Below are positions 26,437 through 34,211 of a stretch of DNA of 64,000 nt, one piece after another (the first letter of the stretch is position 1; every line of letters begins with the position of its first letter). The notes below the pieces were generated by a model. The model saw only the letters and a program-made list of their open reading frames with translations, had not been told where the DNA came from and did no database searches. The position numbers were made by a program, and so were the translations under genes. The stretch is from Streptomyces sp. 71268 (GTDB taxonomy: Bacteria; Actinomycetota; Actinomycetes; Streptomycetales; Streptomycetaceae): NCBI RefSeq assembly GCF_029392895.1, contig NZ_CP114200.1, forward strand, positions 4,991,001 to 5,055,000, written 5' to 3'.

Positions 26437-27996
26437 ATGGCGGAATCGTGGGGCAAAGTGACCGATGGGCTCGGTAGTGACCTCCATCTGGAATTGACCG
26501 GTCCGGGAGGTGTACGGGCCTCGTTGACGCGGGCCCTGCGTGAGGCGATCCGCACCGGACGGCTCGTGCCCGGCACCCGGCTGCCGGCCTACCGCACGCT
26601 CGCGGTGGACCTCGGCGTCGCCCGCAACACCGTCGCCGAGGCGTACGCCGAACTCGTCGCCGAGGGCTGGCTCACCGCCCGCCGGGGCGCGGGCACCCGG
26701 GTCGCGCCGGGCGCCGTGCCGCCAAGGCCGGCCGCCCCGCGCGCACCGACCCGCCCGTCGCTGGCCGCCCGCCCCACCTTCGACCTGCACCCCGGCGCGC
26801 CCGACGCCTCCTCCTTCCCGCGCGCCGCCTGGCTCACCTCCTCGCGCCGGGCGCTGACCAACGCGCCCAGCTCGGCGTTCGGCGTCAACGACCCGCGCGG
26901 GCGCGTCGAGTTGCGCCGCGTCCTGACGGAGTACCTGGCCCGCGCCCGTGGCGTGCGGGCCGATCCCGAACGCATCGTGATCTGCTCGGGCTTCGCGCAC
27001 GGCCTGCGGCTGTTGGCCGAGGTGCTGGTCGACGCCGCGCGCGACGGGGGCCCGCCGCTCCAGGTCCCGCCGCACGGCGGGTTCGGTGACACGGGTCGGG
27101 CGGCGGCCTGGGGGCGGGTCGCGGACGCGGCGCCGGACGTGCTGACGGGTGGCGCGCGCGGGCGCGACGGCGGGTTGACGGTGGCCGTGGAGTCCTACGG
27201 CCTCGGCTTCCACCGGACGATCCTCGGCCGCGCCGGCATCCGTGGCGTGCCGCTGCCGGTGGACGAACACGGCGCGCGGGTGGACGGGTTGGCGGCCGTC
27301 GACGCCCGCGCGGTGCTGCTGACGCCCGCGCACCAGTACCCGACCGGCGGCCCGCTGCACCCCGAGCGCCGGGCAGCCGTCATCGACTGGGCGCGCGCCA
27401 CCGACGGGCTGGTCATCGAGGACGACTACGACGGCGAGTTCCGCTACGACCGGCAACCCGTCGGGGCCGTGCAGGGGCTCGACCCGGCGTACGTGGTGTA
27501 CGTCGGCTCGGTCAGCAAGAGCCTGTCCCCGGCGGTCCGCCTCGGCTGGCTGGTACTGCCGGACGCGCTGGTGGACGCGGTGCTCGCGGCCAAGGGCGAG
27601 CGCGAGCTGTGGGTCAGCGTGCCCGACCAGCTCGTCCTCGCCGACCTCATCGAGTCGGGGGCGTACGACCGGCACGTACGGCGGATGCGGCAGCGCTACC
27701 GGCGCCGGCGCGACCAACTGGTCTCGCTGCTCGCCGAGCGCGCCCCGCACATCGCCGTCACCGGCATCGCGGCCGGCCTACACGCGGTCCTCAAGCTGCC
27801 GCCGGGCACGGAGCGCACCATCGTGCAGGCCGCGGCGTGGCAGGGCCTGGCCGTGGACGGCCTGAGCCCGTACCGCCACCCGGAGGCGCCGATGCCACCC
27901 CAGGACGGCCTGGTGGTGGGGTACGGCACGCCACCGGACCACACGTTCGCGGGCGCCCTGGACGCGCTGTGCCGGGCGCTGCCGTCACCGGCCTAG
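26437..27996 (+). CDS. MocR/PdxR-type regulator (GntR HTH + aminotransferase domain)
   Basis: A 519-residue regulator: a GntR-type winged HTH (about residues 25-90; SLTRALREAIRTGRLVPGTR, LGVARNTVAEAYAELVAEGW) joined by a Pro/Ala linker to a fold-type I aminotransferase domain that binds PLP. Key residues are YPTGGPLHPERR, DDYDGEFRYDR and the PLP lysine, Lys361, in SVSKSLSPAVRLGW. Such proteins sense PLP or an amino acid/amine adduct and act on a divergent gene, here the AhpD-like one. ATG 26437. Confidence 0.93.
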   Translation: MAESWGKVTDGLGSDLHLELTGPGGVRASLTRALREAIRTGRLVPGTRLPAYRTLAVDLGVARNTVAEAYAELVAEGWLTARRGAGTRVAPGAVPPRPAAPRAPTRPSLAARPTFDLHPGAPDASSFPRAAWLTSSRRALTNAPSSAFGVNDPRGRVELRRVLTEYLARARGVRADPERIVICSGFAHGLRLLAEVLVDAARDGGPPLQVPPHGGFGDTGRAAAWGRVADAAPDVLTGGARGRDGGLTVAVESYGLGFHRTILGRAGIRGVPLPVDEHGARVDGLAAVDARAVLLTPAHQYPTGGPLHPERRAAVIDWARATDGLVIEDDYDGEFRYDRQPVGAVQGLDPAYVVYVGSVSKSLSPAVRLGWLVLPDALVDAVLAAKGERELWVSVPDQLVLADLIESGAYDRHVRRMRQRYRRRRDQLVSLLAERAPHIAVTGIAAGLHAVLKLPPGTERTIVQAAAWQGLAVDGLSPYRHPEAPMPPQDGLVVGYGTPPDHTFAGALDALCRALPSPA

Positions 27997-28315
27997 GTTC
28001 TGCCTGGCGAAGCAACCTGGTTACACGGTGGACCGTGAACCCGTTCCGGATCGCGTGTCGGACACGTCCTGGCCTTGCCGGCGCCCTACGCAAACCTCAG
28101 CACGCCCCATTCCCGCCTTTTAGTGATTTGCCACCCGAAAGACCGTTTCGGCGCGGCGTACCACTGTGATGCTGCTGAGGTCCGCACGAGAGGGCTCGCG
28201 ACGGAGCCCGCCCGCCCACCGTCCCCCCATCGCGACGCGAGGCACGGCACGGCACGCACAGAAGGCAGGAAGAAGCAGAAGGAAGCAGAAGGAAGCAGGA
28301 AAGGACAGGGGCGAT
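27997..28315. other. Promoter and leader region of the Rieske oxygenase
   Basis: This 319-bp spacer has an A+T-rich patch at about 28105-28175 likely to hold the promoter. It ends in a purine-rich leader that runs into the ribosome-binding site. No open frame here has the right codon bias. Confidence 0.5.
28272..28301 (+). repeat. Three 10-bp purine repeats in the leader
   Basis: GAAGCAGAAG (28272-28281), GAAGCAGAAG (28282-28291) and GAAGCAGGAA (28292-28301) are direct tandem copies 15-45 bp before the Rieske start codon. Confidence 0.85.
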
Positions 28316-29494
28316 ATGTCGCTGCCACATCCCCACCGGCCCACCGATCCCGACCAGCCAACGCCCACGGCCCAGGCTTCGCCCTCACCACCCACGCCGC
28401 TGCCTTCGCCCGCGCCCCCCGAGCGGATGACAGGAAAGCCGGACGGAGAGGATCAACAAGCGGACTCCGACCAGCCGTTGACGCCACCGATCCGCTCCAT
28501 CGAACGCCCTTACCCCGACGGCTGGTTCGCCGTGGCCACGAGCGCCGAGGTAGGGATCGGCAAGGTGGTCACCCGACGCCTGGCAGGGCAGGACGTGGTG
28601 CTCTACCGCACGCGGACCGGACGGCTTCGCGCCGTGAGGCCGTTCTGCCCGCACCTGGGCGCCCACCTCGGCCACGGCGGCACCGTGCGCGGGGAGAACC
28701 TCGTCTGCCCCTTCCACCACTTCGAGTTCGCCACCGACGGAGCCTGCGTACGCACGGGGTACGACACCCCGCCGCCCCCGACTCGGTTGGGCCCGGTCGA
28801 GTTCCGGGAGATCGACGGCCTGATCTTCGTGTGGCAGCACGCCCAAGGCACGGGCCCCACCTGGGAGATCGACGCACCGCCGCCGGCGGCGTTCCCCCGG
28901 GCCCGCGCGTCGGCGCGGACCGTGGCCGCGCACCCGGACGACTTCATGGAGAACGTCGTCGACTACGGACACTTCGTACCCCTGCACAAGGTGGCCCTGG
29001 AAGTGGTCTCGCCACCGCGCTTCCTCGGCGCCCGCATGATGAGCGCGTACCGGCTCGGACGTACCGATGACCAGTCACGTTCCGCACCGTTGTGGGCACC
29101 CGCGATGGAGACGACCGCCTATGGCCTGGGCGTCCTGTACGGCGAGGCCACCAGCCCCCGCATCGGTCTGCACCTTCGCAACTGGACCTGTGTGACCCCG
29201 GTGAGCCCCGGTCAGGCCGTGTTGCGCTCGACGGTCACCGTACGGTTCACCTGGCGCAGGTGCCGCTGGCTGGCCCGTGCGCTGGCCGCCCTGATCTCGG
29301 TGCCGTTCGCGCGAGCCACCGTCAGCCAAAGCGCCCGCGACGTCGCCATCTGGCAGCACCGCGCGCACGTGGAACACCCTCGGCTCGCTCGTGGCGACGG
29401 GCCGATCATGAAGTACCGGCGCTGGGCGGCACAGTTCACGTCCGCGCCCTCCGAACCGACAGCCGACGCCCAACCGCCCGCCCGCATCGCCTGA
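28316..29494 (+). CDS. Rieske non-heme iron oxygenase, Neverland/DAF-36-like
   Basis: A 392-residue oxygenase. The Rieske [2Fe-2S] motif is C111-P-H113 and C131-P-F-H134. The mononuclear iron site follows in MENVVDYGHFVPLH (Asn213/Asp216, His219, His224). The C-terminal part, VAIWQHRAHVEHPRLARGDG then KYRRWAAQF, closely resembles the end of the cholesterol 7-desaturases Neverland and DAF-36 and is related to KshA. A sterol-, steroid- or polycyclic-like substrate is therefore plausible. The first ~60 residues are Pro-rich and disordered. ATG 28316 follows AGGGGCGAT. No ferredoxin or reductase gene is adjacent, so electrons must come from elsewhere. An alpha/beta hydrolase gene follows. Confidence 0.87.
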   Translation: MSLPHPHRPTDPDQPTPTAQASPSPPTPLPSPAPPERMTGKPDGEDQQADSDQPLTPPIRSIERPYPDGWFAVATSAEVGIGKVVTRRLAGQDVVLYRTRTGRLRAVRPFCPHLGAHLGHGGTVRGENLVCPFHHFEFATDGACVRTGYDTPPPPTRLGPVEFREIDGLIFVWQHAQGTGPTWEIDAPPPAAFPRARASARTVAAHPDDFMENVVDYGHFVPLHKVALEVVSPPRFLGARMMSAYRLGRTDDQSRSAPLWAPAMETTAYGLGVLYGEATSPRIGLHLRNWTCVTPVSPGQAVLRSTVTVRFTWRRCRWLARALAALISVPFARATVSQSARDVAIWQHRAHVEHPRLARGDGPIMKYRRWAAQFTSAPSEPTADAQPPARIA

Positions 29495-29624
29495 CCGCGC
29501 GGGCGGTACCACCTCAGCGGTACGGCCTCGGCGCCACTACCTCAGCGGTAATCGACGGGGTGATCGGTGGCGGGCGAGAGTTGCCCCACCACCACGCCGC
29601 CGCGTCCCGGAAGGGGATTCGCTG

Positions 29625-30500
29625 ATGCCGTACTTCGAGGGTTCCGACGGAACAAGCCTGTTCTACACCGACTGGGGCCGGGGCAGACCGGTGGTGTTCG
29701 TGTCGGGGGCCTGGCTCAGCAGCAGCGCCTGGGAGTTCCAGATGCTTCCGCTCTCCGAGCGGGGGCTGCGCTGCGTCGCCTTCGACAAGCGGGGGCACGG
29801 CCGCTCGGACTGGGTCGGCCACGGCTTCGACTACGACACCCTCGCCGACGACCTCGCCGCGCTGCTCGACCACCTCGACCTGCGCGAGGTGACCCTGGTG
29901 GCGCACTCGATGGGTGGCGGGGAGGTGATCCGGTACCTGACCCGCCACGGTTACGCCCGGGTGAGCCGGGTGGTGCTGATGGCGGTCACCGCGCCGCTGC
30001 TGGTCGAGACGCCGGACCACCCGGAGGGCATCGGCCGGGAGGTCCTCGACGCCCTGCTCGCGACGCAGTCCCGGGACCGGCCCCGGTGGATGGCCCAGAA
30101 CGCGCAGGCGTTCTTCGCCACCCACCTGGGCAACACGGTCTCCACCGAACTTATCGAGCAGACGGTCCGCAGGTGCCTGGACTGCTCGGCCAAGGCCGCC
30201 GTCGAGGTGGTCAGGACGGGGTTCTGTACCGATCTGCGAGAGGAGGTCAGCGCGCTCCGGTTGCCCACCCTGATCCTCCACGGCGACGCCGACGCCTCCG
30301 CCCCCGTCGACCTGTGCGGCCGGTGGTTGGCCCACCTGGTGCCGGACAACGTGTACCGGGAGTACCCGGCGGCGGGGCACGGCCTGTTCGTCACCCACGC
30401 CGAGCGCGTGAACCAGGACCTGCTCGACTTCGTCGCGGCCCCCGCACCAGACCCCGTGCCGGCCGCCGCCACCGTCGGGGGCGGGCAGCGCGGCGCGTGA
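29625..30500 (+). CDS. Alpha/beta hydrolase (chloroperoxidase-like)
   Basis: A 291-residue alpha/beta hydrolase of the non-heme haloperoxidase/esterase type. The nucleophile elbow is AHSMGGGE (Ser95), the acid is in LILHGDADASAP (Asp221) and the base is in AAGHGLFVTH (His252); the oxyanion region is FVSGAW. FDKRGHGRSDWVGHGFDYDT is the usual strand-loop of this family. ATG 29625 has GGAAGGGG upstream. It lies 130 bp after the Rieske oxygenase in the same direction and could act on its product, but this is only suggested by position. It converges with the MerR gene. Confidence 0.92.
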   Translation: MPYFEGSDGTSLFYTDWGRGRPVVFVSGAWLSSSAWEFQMLPLSERGLRCVAFDKRGHGRSDWVGHGFDYDTLADDLAALLDHLDLREVTLVAHSMGGGEVIRYLTRHGYARVSRVVLMAVTAPLLVETPDHPEGIGREVLDALLATQSRDRPRWMAQNAQAFFATHLGNTVSTELIEQTVRRCLDCSAKAAVEVVRTGFCTDLREEVSALRLPTLILHGDADASAPVDLCGRWLAHLVPDNVYREYPAAGHGLFVTHAERVNQDLLDFVAAPAPDPVPAAATVGGGQRGA

Positions 30501-30573
30501 GCGTGAACACGGCGTCGTACGGCCCGACGTGCGGCCCCGCGTCGTACGCGATCCCCCGCCGGAACGCGTACGC

Positions 30574-30984
30574 CTACGCCTTGCCGCCGACCCCGGCCCC
30601 GGTCTCGTCCCTGGTCCCGGTCCCGGCGGTGAGCGCCTCGCCCGCGTGGATGATCGAGCCGAGCATGGCGTGGGCGGCCTGGAGCTGCTCGATGGAACGG
30701 CCCATGCGCTCGCGCTCGTCCCGCAGGTCCTGGGCCATCTCGTCGCAGAGCGGCGCCAGGATGGCGCCCTCGTCGGCCATGCAGGGCAGCACCTCCCGGA
30801 TCAGGTCGGTGTTCAGCCCGGCCGCGAGTAGGACCCTGACCCGGCGCACGGTGGCCACGTCGGAGTCGTCGTACTCGCGGTAGCCGCTGGACCGCCGCCG
30901 TGGCCGGAGCAACCCCTGCTGTTCGTAGTAGCGCAGGCTCCTGGTGCTGACGCCGGTGCGCTTCGCCAGCTCGCCGATGAACAT
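30574..30984 (-). CDS. MerR-family transcriptional regulator
   Basis: A 136-residue MerR protein. The N-terminal winged HTH MFIGELAKRTGVSTRSLRYY EQQGLL is followed by the second helix pair (YREYDDSDVATVRRVRVLLA), a long coiled coil for dimerisation (about 80-115) and a short Gly-rich tail without cysteines. It is probably a ligand or stress sensor, not a metal or SoxR-type Fe-S sensor. It is divergent from an SDR gene, and the spacer between them carries a classic long-spacer promoter. It is the only MerR gene in the window. Confidence 0.93.
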   Translation of the reverse strand: MFIGELAKRTGVSTRSLRYYEQQGLLRPRRRSSGYREYDDSDVATVRRVRVLLAAGLNTDLIREVLPCMADEGAILAPLCDEMAQDLRDERERMGRSIEQLQAAHAMLGSIIHAGEALTAGTGTRDETGAGVGGKA

Positions 30985-31005
30985 GTGACCCCCGAAGACG
31001 GACGT

Positions 31006-31037
31006 TTGACTTTGACATTGACGTCAAGGTCTAGCTT
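31006..31037 (+). promoter_or_regulatory. MerR-type promoter of the SDR gene
   Basis: TTGACT (31006-31011) and TAGCTT (31032-31037) are 20 bp apart (19 if CTAGCT is used). Between them lie CTTTGAC (31010-31016) and GTCAAGG (31023-31029), a near-perfect dyad. The SDR ATG follows 7 nt after the -10, so the mRNA would be leaderless. Confidence 0.75.
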
Positions 31038-31044
31038 AGCCGCC

Positions 31045-31860
31045 ATGACAACGAACAGCGGTACCCAGCAGCACTCAACTGGCCGGCGCGACAACCTGGT
31101 TGACAAGCAGGACCTGGCTGGCAAGAGGGCCGTCGTGACCGGCGGCACCATCGGCATGGGCCGGGCCATCGTCCAGGCCCTGACCGATCGCGGCGCGGAG
31201 GTGGTGTTCACGGGGCGCAGCGACGCGCGCCTGGCCGAGGCGCGGGCCGCGCTCGACACCCCGCTGGCCCACCCGGTGCGCTCCGACGCCACCGACGCCG
31301 CCGCCATCGCGACCCTCCGCGACCAGGTCGCCGACCGCCTCGGCGGCATCGACTACCTGTTCGTCAACCAGGGCATCGCCGAGTTCCAGACGCTCGAAGA
31401 GGTCACCGAGGAGTCGTGGGACCGCGTCTTCGACGTGAACGCCAAGGGCGCCTTCTTCACCGTCCAGCGCCTGGCGCCGCTGCTGGCCGAGGGCGGCTCG
31501 ATCGTGTTCACCACCGTCTCCAACGACCGGATCTTCCCTGGCCTCAGCGCCTACTCGGCGGCGAAGGAGGCCGTCACCGCCTTCTCGAAGGTGCTCGCCG
31601 TCGAGCTGCTGCCACGCGGGATACGGGTGAACGCGCTCGCCCCCGGCTTCATCCTCACCCCCACCATGGGTGTCGCCGAACTGACCGACGAACAGCGCGC
31701 CGAGTTCGTCGAGCAGGGCAACGCGTCCACGCCGATGGGGCGCGGCGGCACGGTGGACGAGGTCGCCACCGCCGCGCTGTACCTGGCCGTCGACGCCACC
31801 TTCACCACGGGCGTGGAACTGCCCGTCGACGGCGGTTTCGGGCAGGGCCTGGGGCAGTGA
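31045..31860 (+). CDS. Short-chain dehydrogenase/reductase (classical SDR)
   Basis: A 271-residue NAD(P)-dependent oxidoreductase with a Rossmann fold. It has TGGTIGMG (32-39) for the cofactor, VNQGIAE in place of NNAG, and the catalytic Ser159, Tyr170 and Lys174 (VSNDRIFPGLSAYSAAK). The C-terminal VDGGFGQGLGQ is usual. ATG 31045 has no Shine-Dalgarno; the promoter position makes it leaderless. It is paired divergently with the MerR regulator and is probably its main target. Substrate unknown. Confidence 0.93.
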   Translation: MTTNSGTQQHSTGRRDNLVDKQDLAGKRAVVTGGTIGMGRAIVQALTDRGAEVVFTGRSDARLAEARAALDTPLAHPVRSDATDAAAIATLRDQVADRLGGIDYLFVNQGIAEFQTLEEVTEESWDRVFDVNAKGAFFTVQRLAPLLAEGGSIVFTTVSNDRIFPGLSAYSAAKEAVTAFSKVLAVELLPRGIRVNALAPGFILTPTMGVAELTDEQRAEFVEQGNASTPMGRGGTVDEVATAALYLAVDATFTTGVELPVDGGFGQGLGQ

Positions 31861-31930
31861 CCCGCGCCGCCACTGCCCGGTAGACGGTTTTCCCGCGGCC
31901 CGGCCTGACCCGCCGTGGGAGAGCGTGGCG

Positions 31931-31962
31931 CCGTACGCGCGCGGTTCACCGCGCGCGTACGG
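31931..31962. terminator. Strong bidirectional terminator
   Basis: CCGTACGCGCGCGG (31931-31944) and its exact complement (31949-31962) form a 14-bp stem with a TTCA tetraloop between the convergent SDR and DUF397 genes, directly abutting the DUF397 stop codon (31964). Confidence 0.85.
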
Positions 31963-31963
31963 G

Positions 31964-32173
31964 TCAGGCGGTGAAGTCGCCCGTCTTCACGCCGGTGATG
32001 AATGCTTCCCATGCCGGGGCGTCGAAGGACAGGGTCGGGCCGTGTGGGTCCTTGCTGTCACGGACGGGGACGACGCCGGGGAATCCGGGGGCTACCTCGA
32101 TGCAGTCGCCGCCGTTGTCGCCGCTGTAGCTGCTCTTGCGCCATGTTGCCGCGCTGAGTTCGGGGGTTTTCAC
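31964..32173 (-). CDS. DUF397 protein
   Basis: A 69-residue DUF397 protein: LSAATWRKSSYSGDNGGDCI, then EVAPGFPGVVPVRDSKDPHG, then FDAPAWEAFITGVKTGDF, all typical. DUF397 genes stand after XRE/DUF5753 regulators in streptomycetes (the BldB/WhiJ-type set) and are thought to modulate their partner. GTG 32173 lies inside the 3' end of the upstream XRE gene, which overlaps it by 116 bp. Confidence 0.93.
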   Translation of the reverse strand: MKTPELSAATWRKSSYSGDNGGDCIEVAPGFPGVVPVRDSKDPHGPTLSFDAPAWEAFITGVKTGDFTA

Positions 32174-33002
32174 CTTGGTCGTACCTCTCCATCACGTCTC
32201 TGATCAGGGCGGCAGTCTCGCTGGCCGATAGCGATTCCGTACGCAGTAAATCGTATGTCCGCCCGGCGTCGCGGACGACTGTTGGGTCGTGGACGAAGTG
32301 CCCGCTGTTGACTGATTCGGAGTACAGCACCTCGCGGCCTTGTGGGAGAACGATCAGCGACAGCGACGCGGTGGGGCGCGGGGTCTCCTTCCGCGTGGCG
32401 AGCAGCACTTGGATCACCATGTTCGCCGTGCGCTGGACGTTCAGCAGGTGGGCACACTGATCACGCATGACCTCCGCCCCGCCCACGACGTTGTAGAGCG
32501 CGCTCTCCTCAAGCACCACGCGCAGCGGTGGGCCGTCGATGTCAAGGAACCGCTCCTGTCGACTCAGTCGCGCCTGCACACTGTCTTTCACCTGTTCAGG
32601 GCTCAGCCCCTTTCGCGTGAACAGTGCCGTGGCGTAGTCCGGCGTCTGGAGCAGGCCAGGCACCAACTGCGTTTGCCAGACGCGCAGACCGACCGCCCTA
32701 GCGTCCATTTCCGCACGTTTCTTGAACCAGTCCGGATGTGCGGGATGCGCGGCGTACCAGTCCACCTTGCCCCACATTTCGACCAACAGGCCGTCCGCGT
32801 CGAGCAGCTTGTCGAAGACGTTCACGTGTGACAGGTCCGGCCGGCGCTTGCCCGCCTCAATGTGTCCAATGAGTGAGCGGTCCACCGGTAAGGCTGTCGC
32901 CAGTTGGTCCTGGGTCAGGTCCGCTCTGATGCGTAGTTGACGCACAAGCTCGCCGAACAGTTCGGCCGATGTCGTACGTCCCACCTGTGGCCTGCGTTTC
33001 AC
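32058..33002 (-). CDS. XRE regulator with DUF5753 domain
   Basis: A 314-residue regulator: a Cro/C1-type HTH (about 12-65: LVRQLRIRADLTQDQLATAL, then RSLIGHIEAGKRRPDLSHVN) followed by a DUF5753 domain (VWQTQLVPGLLQTPDYATAL, LRVVLEESALYNVVGG). It is WhiJ-like and usually works with a DUF397 protein. The conserved part ends near IRDVMERYD; the last ~35 residues (Arg/Gln-rich) are read in a second frame of the DUF397 gene, an unusual extension. GTG 33002 is used. The gene is divergent from the 64-aa/105-aa/NUDIX cassette. Confidence 0.9.
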   Translation of the reverse strand: MKRRPQVGRTTSAELFGELVRQLRIRADLTQDQLATALPVDRSLIGHIEAGKRRPDLSHVNVFDKLLDADGLLVEMWGKVDWYAAHPAHPDWFKKRAEMDARAVGLRVWQTQLVPGLLQTPDYATALFTRKGLSPEQVKDSVQARLSRQERFLDIDGPPLRVVLEESALYNVVGGAEVMRDQCAHLLNVQRTANMVIQVLLATRKETPRPTASLSLIVLPQGREVLYSESVNSGHFVHDPTVVRDAGRTYDLLRTESLSASETAALIRDVMERYDQGENPRTQRGNMAQEQLQRRQRRRLHRGSPRIPRRRPRP

Positions 33003-33143
33003 GCTCCATCACTCTCCGTATGGGACAGGACCGCCCCTGTCACGGCTGTGCCGGTAGTGCGCCACGTCGCTCACGAGGAACGATCGGCAGGGTACGGAGA
33101 GTAACGCCGTTGGAGCCGCGCAGTGAGCGGTGGAAGGAAAACC

Positions 33144-33338
33144 ATGCACACCATGAGCCTCCGGGTGTATTGCATGCGCCCCGGTGAAAAGCCTCGCCCC
33201 GTAGGGGGCCGTACGGTTCGCGTCGACCCAACCACCGTCACCCGGGGCGAGCTTGAGTCGCAGCACCGCGCCGACGCGTGGGGCGCCTGCCGCTGCCCGC
33301 GCCACCGGGACGCGCGCAGCGGGGGTGAGGTCGCGTGA
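33144..33338 (+). CDS. Small hypothetical protein, first gene of a coupled cassette
   Basis: A 64-residue protein: MHTMSLRVYCMRPGEKPRPV then TVRVDPTTVTRGELES, ending HRADAWGACRCPRHRD plus ARSGGEVA. Three Cys and four His, with a CRCPRHRD tail, suggest a metal site. GGAAGGA at 33132-33138 gives ATG 33144 an excellent RBS. Its stop overlaps the next start by 4 bp (GTGA), so translation is coupled. I do not recognise the family. It is divergent from the XRE regulator, which may control it. Confidence 0.75.
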   Translation: MHTMSLRVYCMRPGEKPRPVGGRTVRVDPTTVTRGELESQHRADAWGACRCPRHRDARSGGEVA

Positions 33339-33652
33339 CGCGGCACCTCGCGCTGGTGGGCGCGCACCGGGTCATCGTCAAGGGGCTTGCCCTGCGGTTC
33401 TTCCTGCGGGACGGCGACACGTGGGAGCCGACGACCGACGTCGACTTCCAACACGCCTACGAACTCTCGCTGTTCGACCCCGACGCGCTCGGCAAGGACG
33501 TGCTGTGCCCCAACGCGCGGCGGGTCGAGTACACCACCGACGAGGCGTGGTTCTGGTCGGACGGGGCGAGCGCGGCCGGCATGTGCACCTTCGACGACCG
33601 GGAGCCAACGGAGTGTGCCGCGATGACCCTGCTCGCGGGTGGTGCTTCGTGA
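33335..33652 (+). CDS. Hypothetical protein, second gene of the cassette
   Basis: A 105-residue protein without membrane segments: VIVKGLALRFFLRDGDTWEP, then DVDFQHAYELSLFDPDALGK, then DEAWFWSDGASAAGMCTFDD. It looks like a compact beta-rich domain, acidic and Trp-rich. GTG 33335 overlaps the preceding stop (GTGA), and its own stop overlaps the next GTG in the same way. I do not recognise a family; codon bias is typical, so it is surely expressed. It probably acts with its two neighbours. Confidence 0.75.
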   Translation: MTRHLALVGAHRVIVKGLALRFFLRDGDTWEPTTDVDFQHAYELSLFDPDALGKDVLCPNARRVEYTTDEAWFWSDGASAAGMCTFDDREPTECAAMTLLAGGAS

Positions 33653-34119
33653 CGGCGTGTGAGGTGCGGGTCGAACTCCTCGTATGGCATCCGGCCGACC
33701 CGGCCGCGCCGCTGGACGTCTCCCGGTCGTGGCCCCGGGTCCTCCAGGTCGCCCGCGCCGGTGGGGCCGAGCCACCCGGCGTCATCGTGCGCCCGGGCGA
33801 ACCGGCGCGTACGGCGGCGGGGCGGGTGGCGACCGCGCTGGGCCTTCGGCAGCCGCTCCAGCCACGCCTGCTCGCCGTGGACCAGCGGTCGGACGAGGGC
33901 GGCGCGTGCCCGGAACAGCTCGCGCTGATCGTGGACGGCGGCTGGCTCGGTACGGACGGTGGCCTCGTGCCGTGCGACTGCGGTGATCACGAGCTGGTGT
34001 GGACGCCGATCGCGGAACTGGGCCGGGTGGCCCTGGTGCACGCGTTGCGCGTCGCCGTGACCGGCCAGCCGCCGCCACTGCTGTGGCGGGGCGCGTCGGG
34101 GGCGGCCGACGCGTTGTGA
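33649..34119 (+). CDS. Degenerate NUDIX-fold protein, third gene of the cassette
   Basis: A 156-residue protein that matches the outline of NUDIX hydrolases: a first strand VRVELLVWHPADP, an RLLAVDQR strand, LALIVDGGWLG, then DHELVWTPIAELGRVALVHA as the usual W-x-x-x-x-E/A-L end. Where the Nudix box (G-x5-E-x7-R-E-U-x-E-E-x-G-U) should be it reads PGEPARTAAGRVATALGL. The fold positions remain, but the metal-binding R-E-x-x-E-E glutamates are gone. A binding rather than hydrolytic role is likely. GTG 33649 overlaps the preceding stop by 4 bp. Confidence 0.72.
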   Translation: MTACEVRVELLVWHPADPAAPLDVSRSWPRVLQVARAGGAEPPGVIVRPGEPARTAAGRVATALGLRQPLQPRLLAVDQRSDEGGACPEQLALIVDGGWLGTDGGLVPCDCGDHELVWTPIAELGRVALVHALRVAVTGQPPPLLWRGASGAADAL

Positions 34120-34211
34120 CCACCCGCGCGCTGGGCCGCCACAACCGCCGTACGCGGACGTCGGCGAGGCCGTCACAGCGCGCCCGCTCGTCACGGGTGG
34201 CCCGTGGGCGC

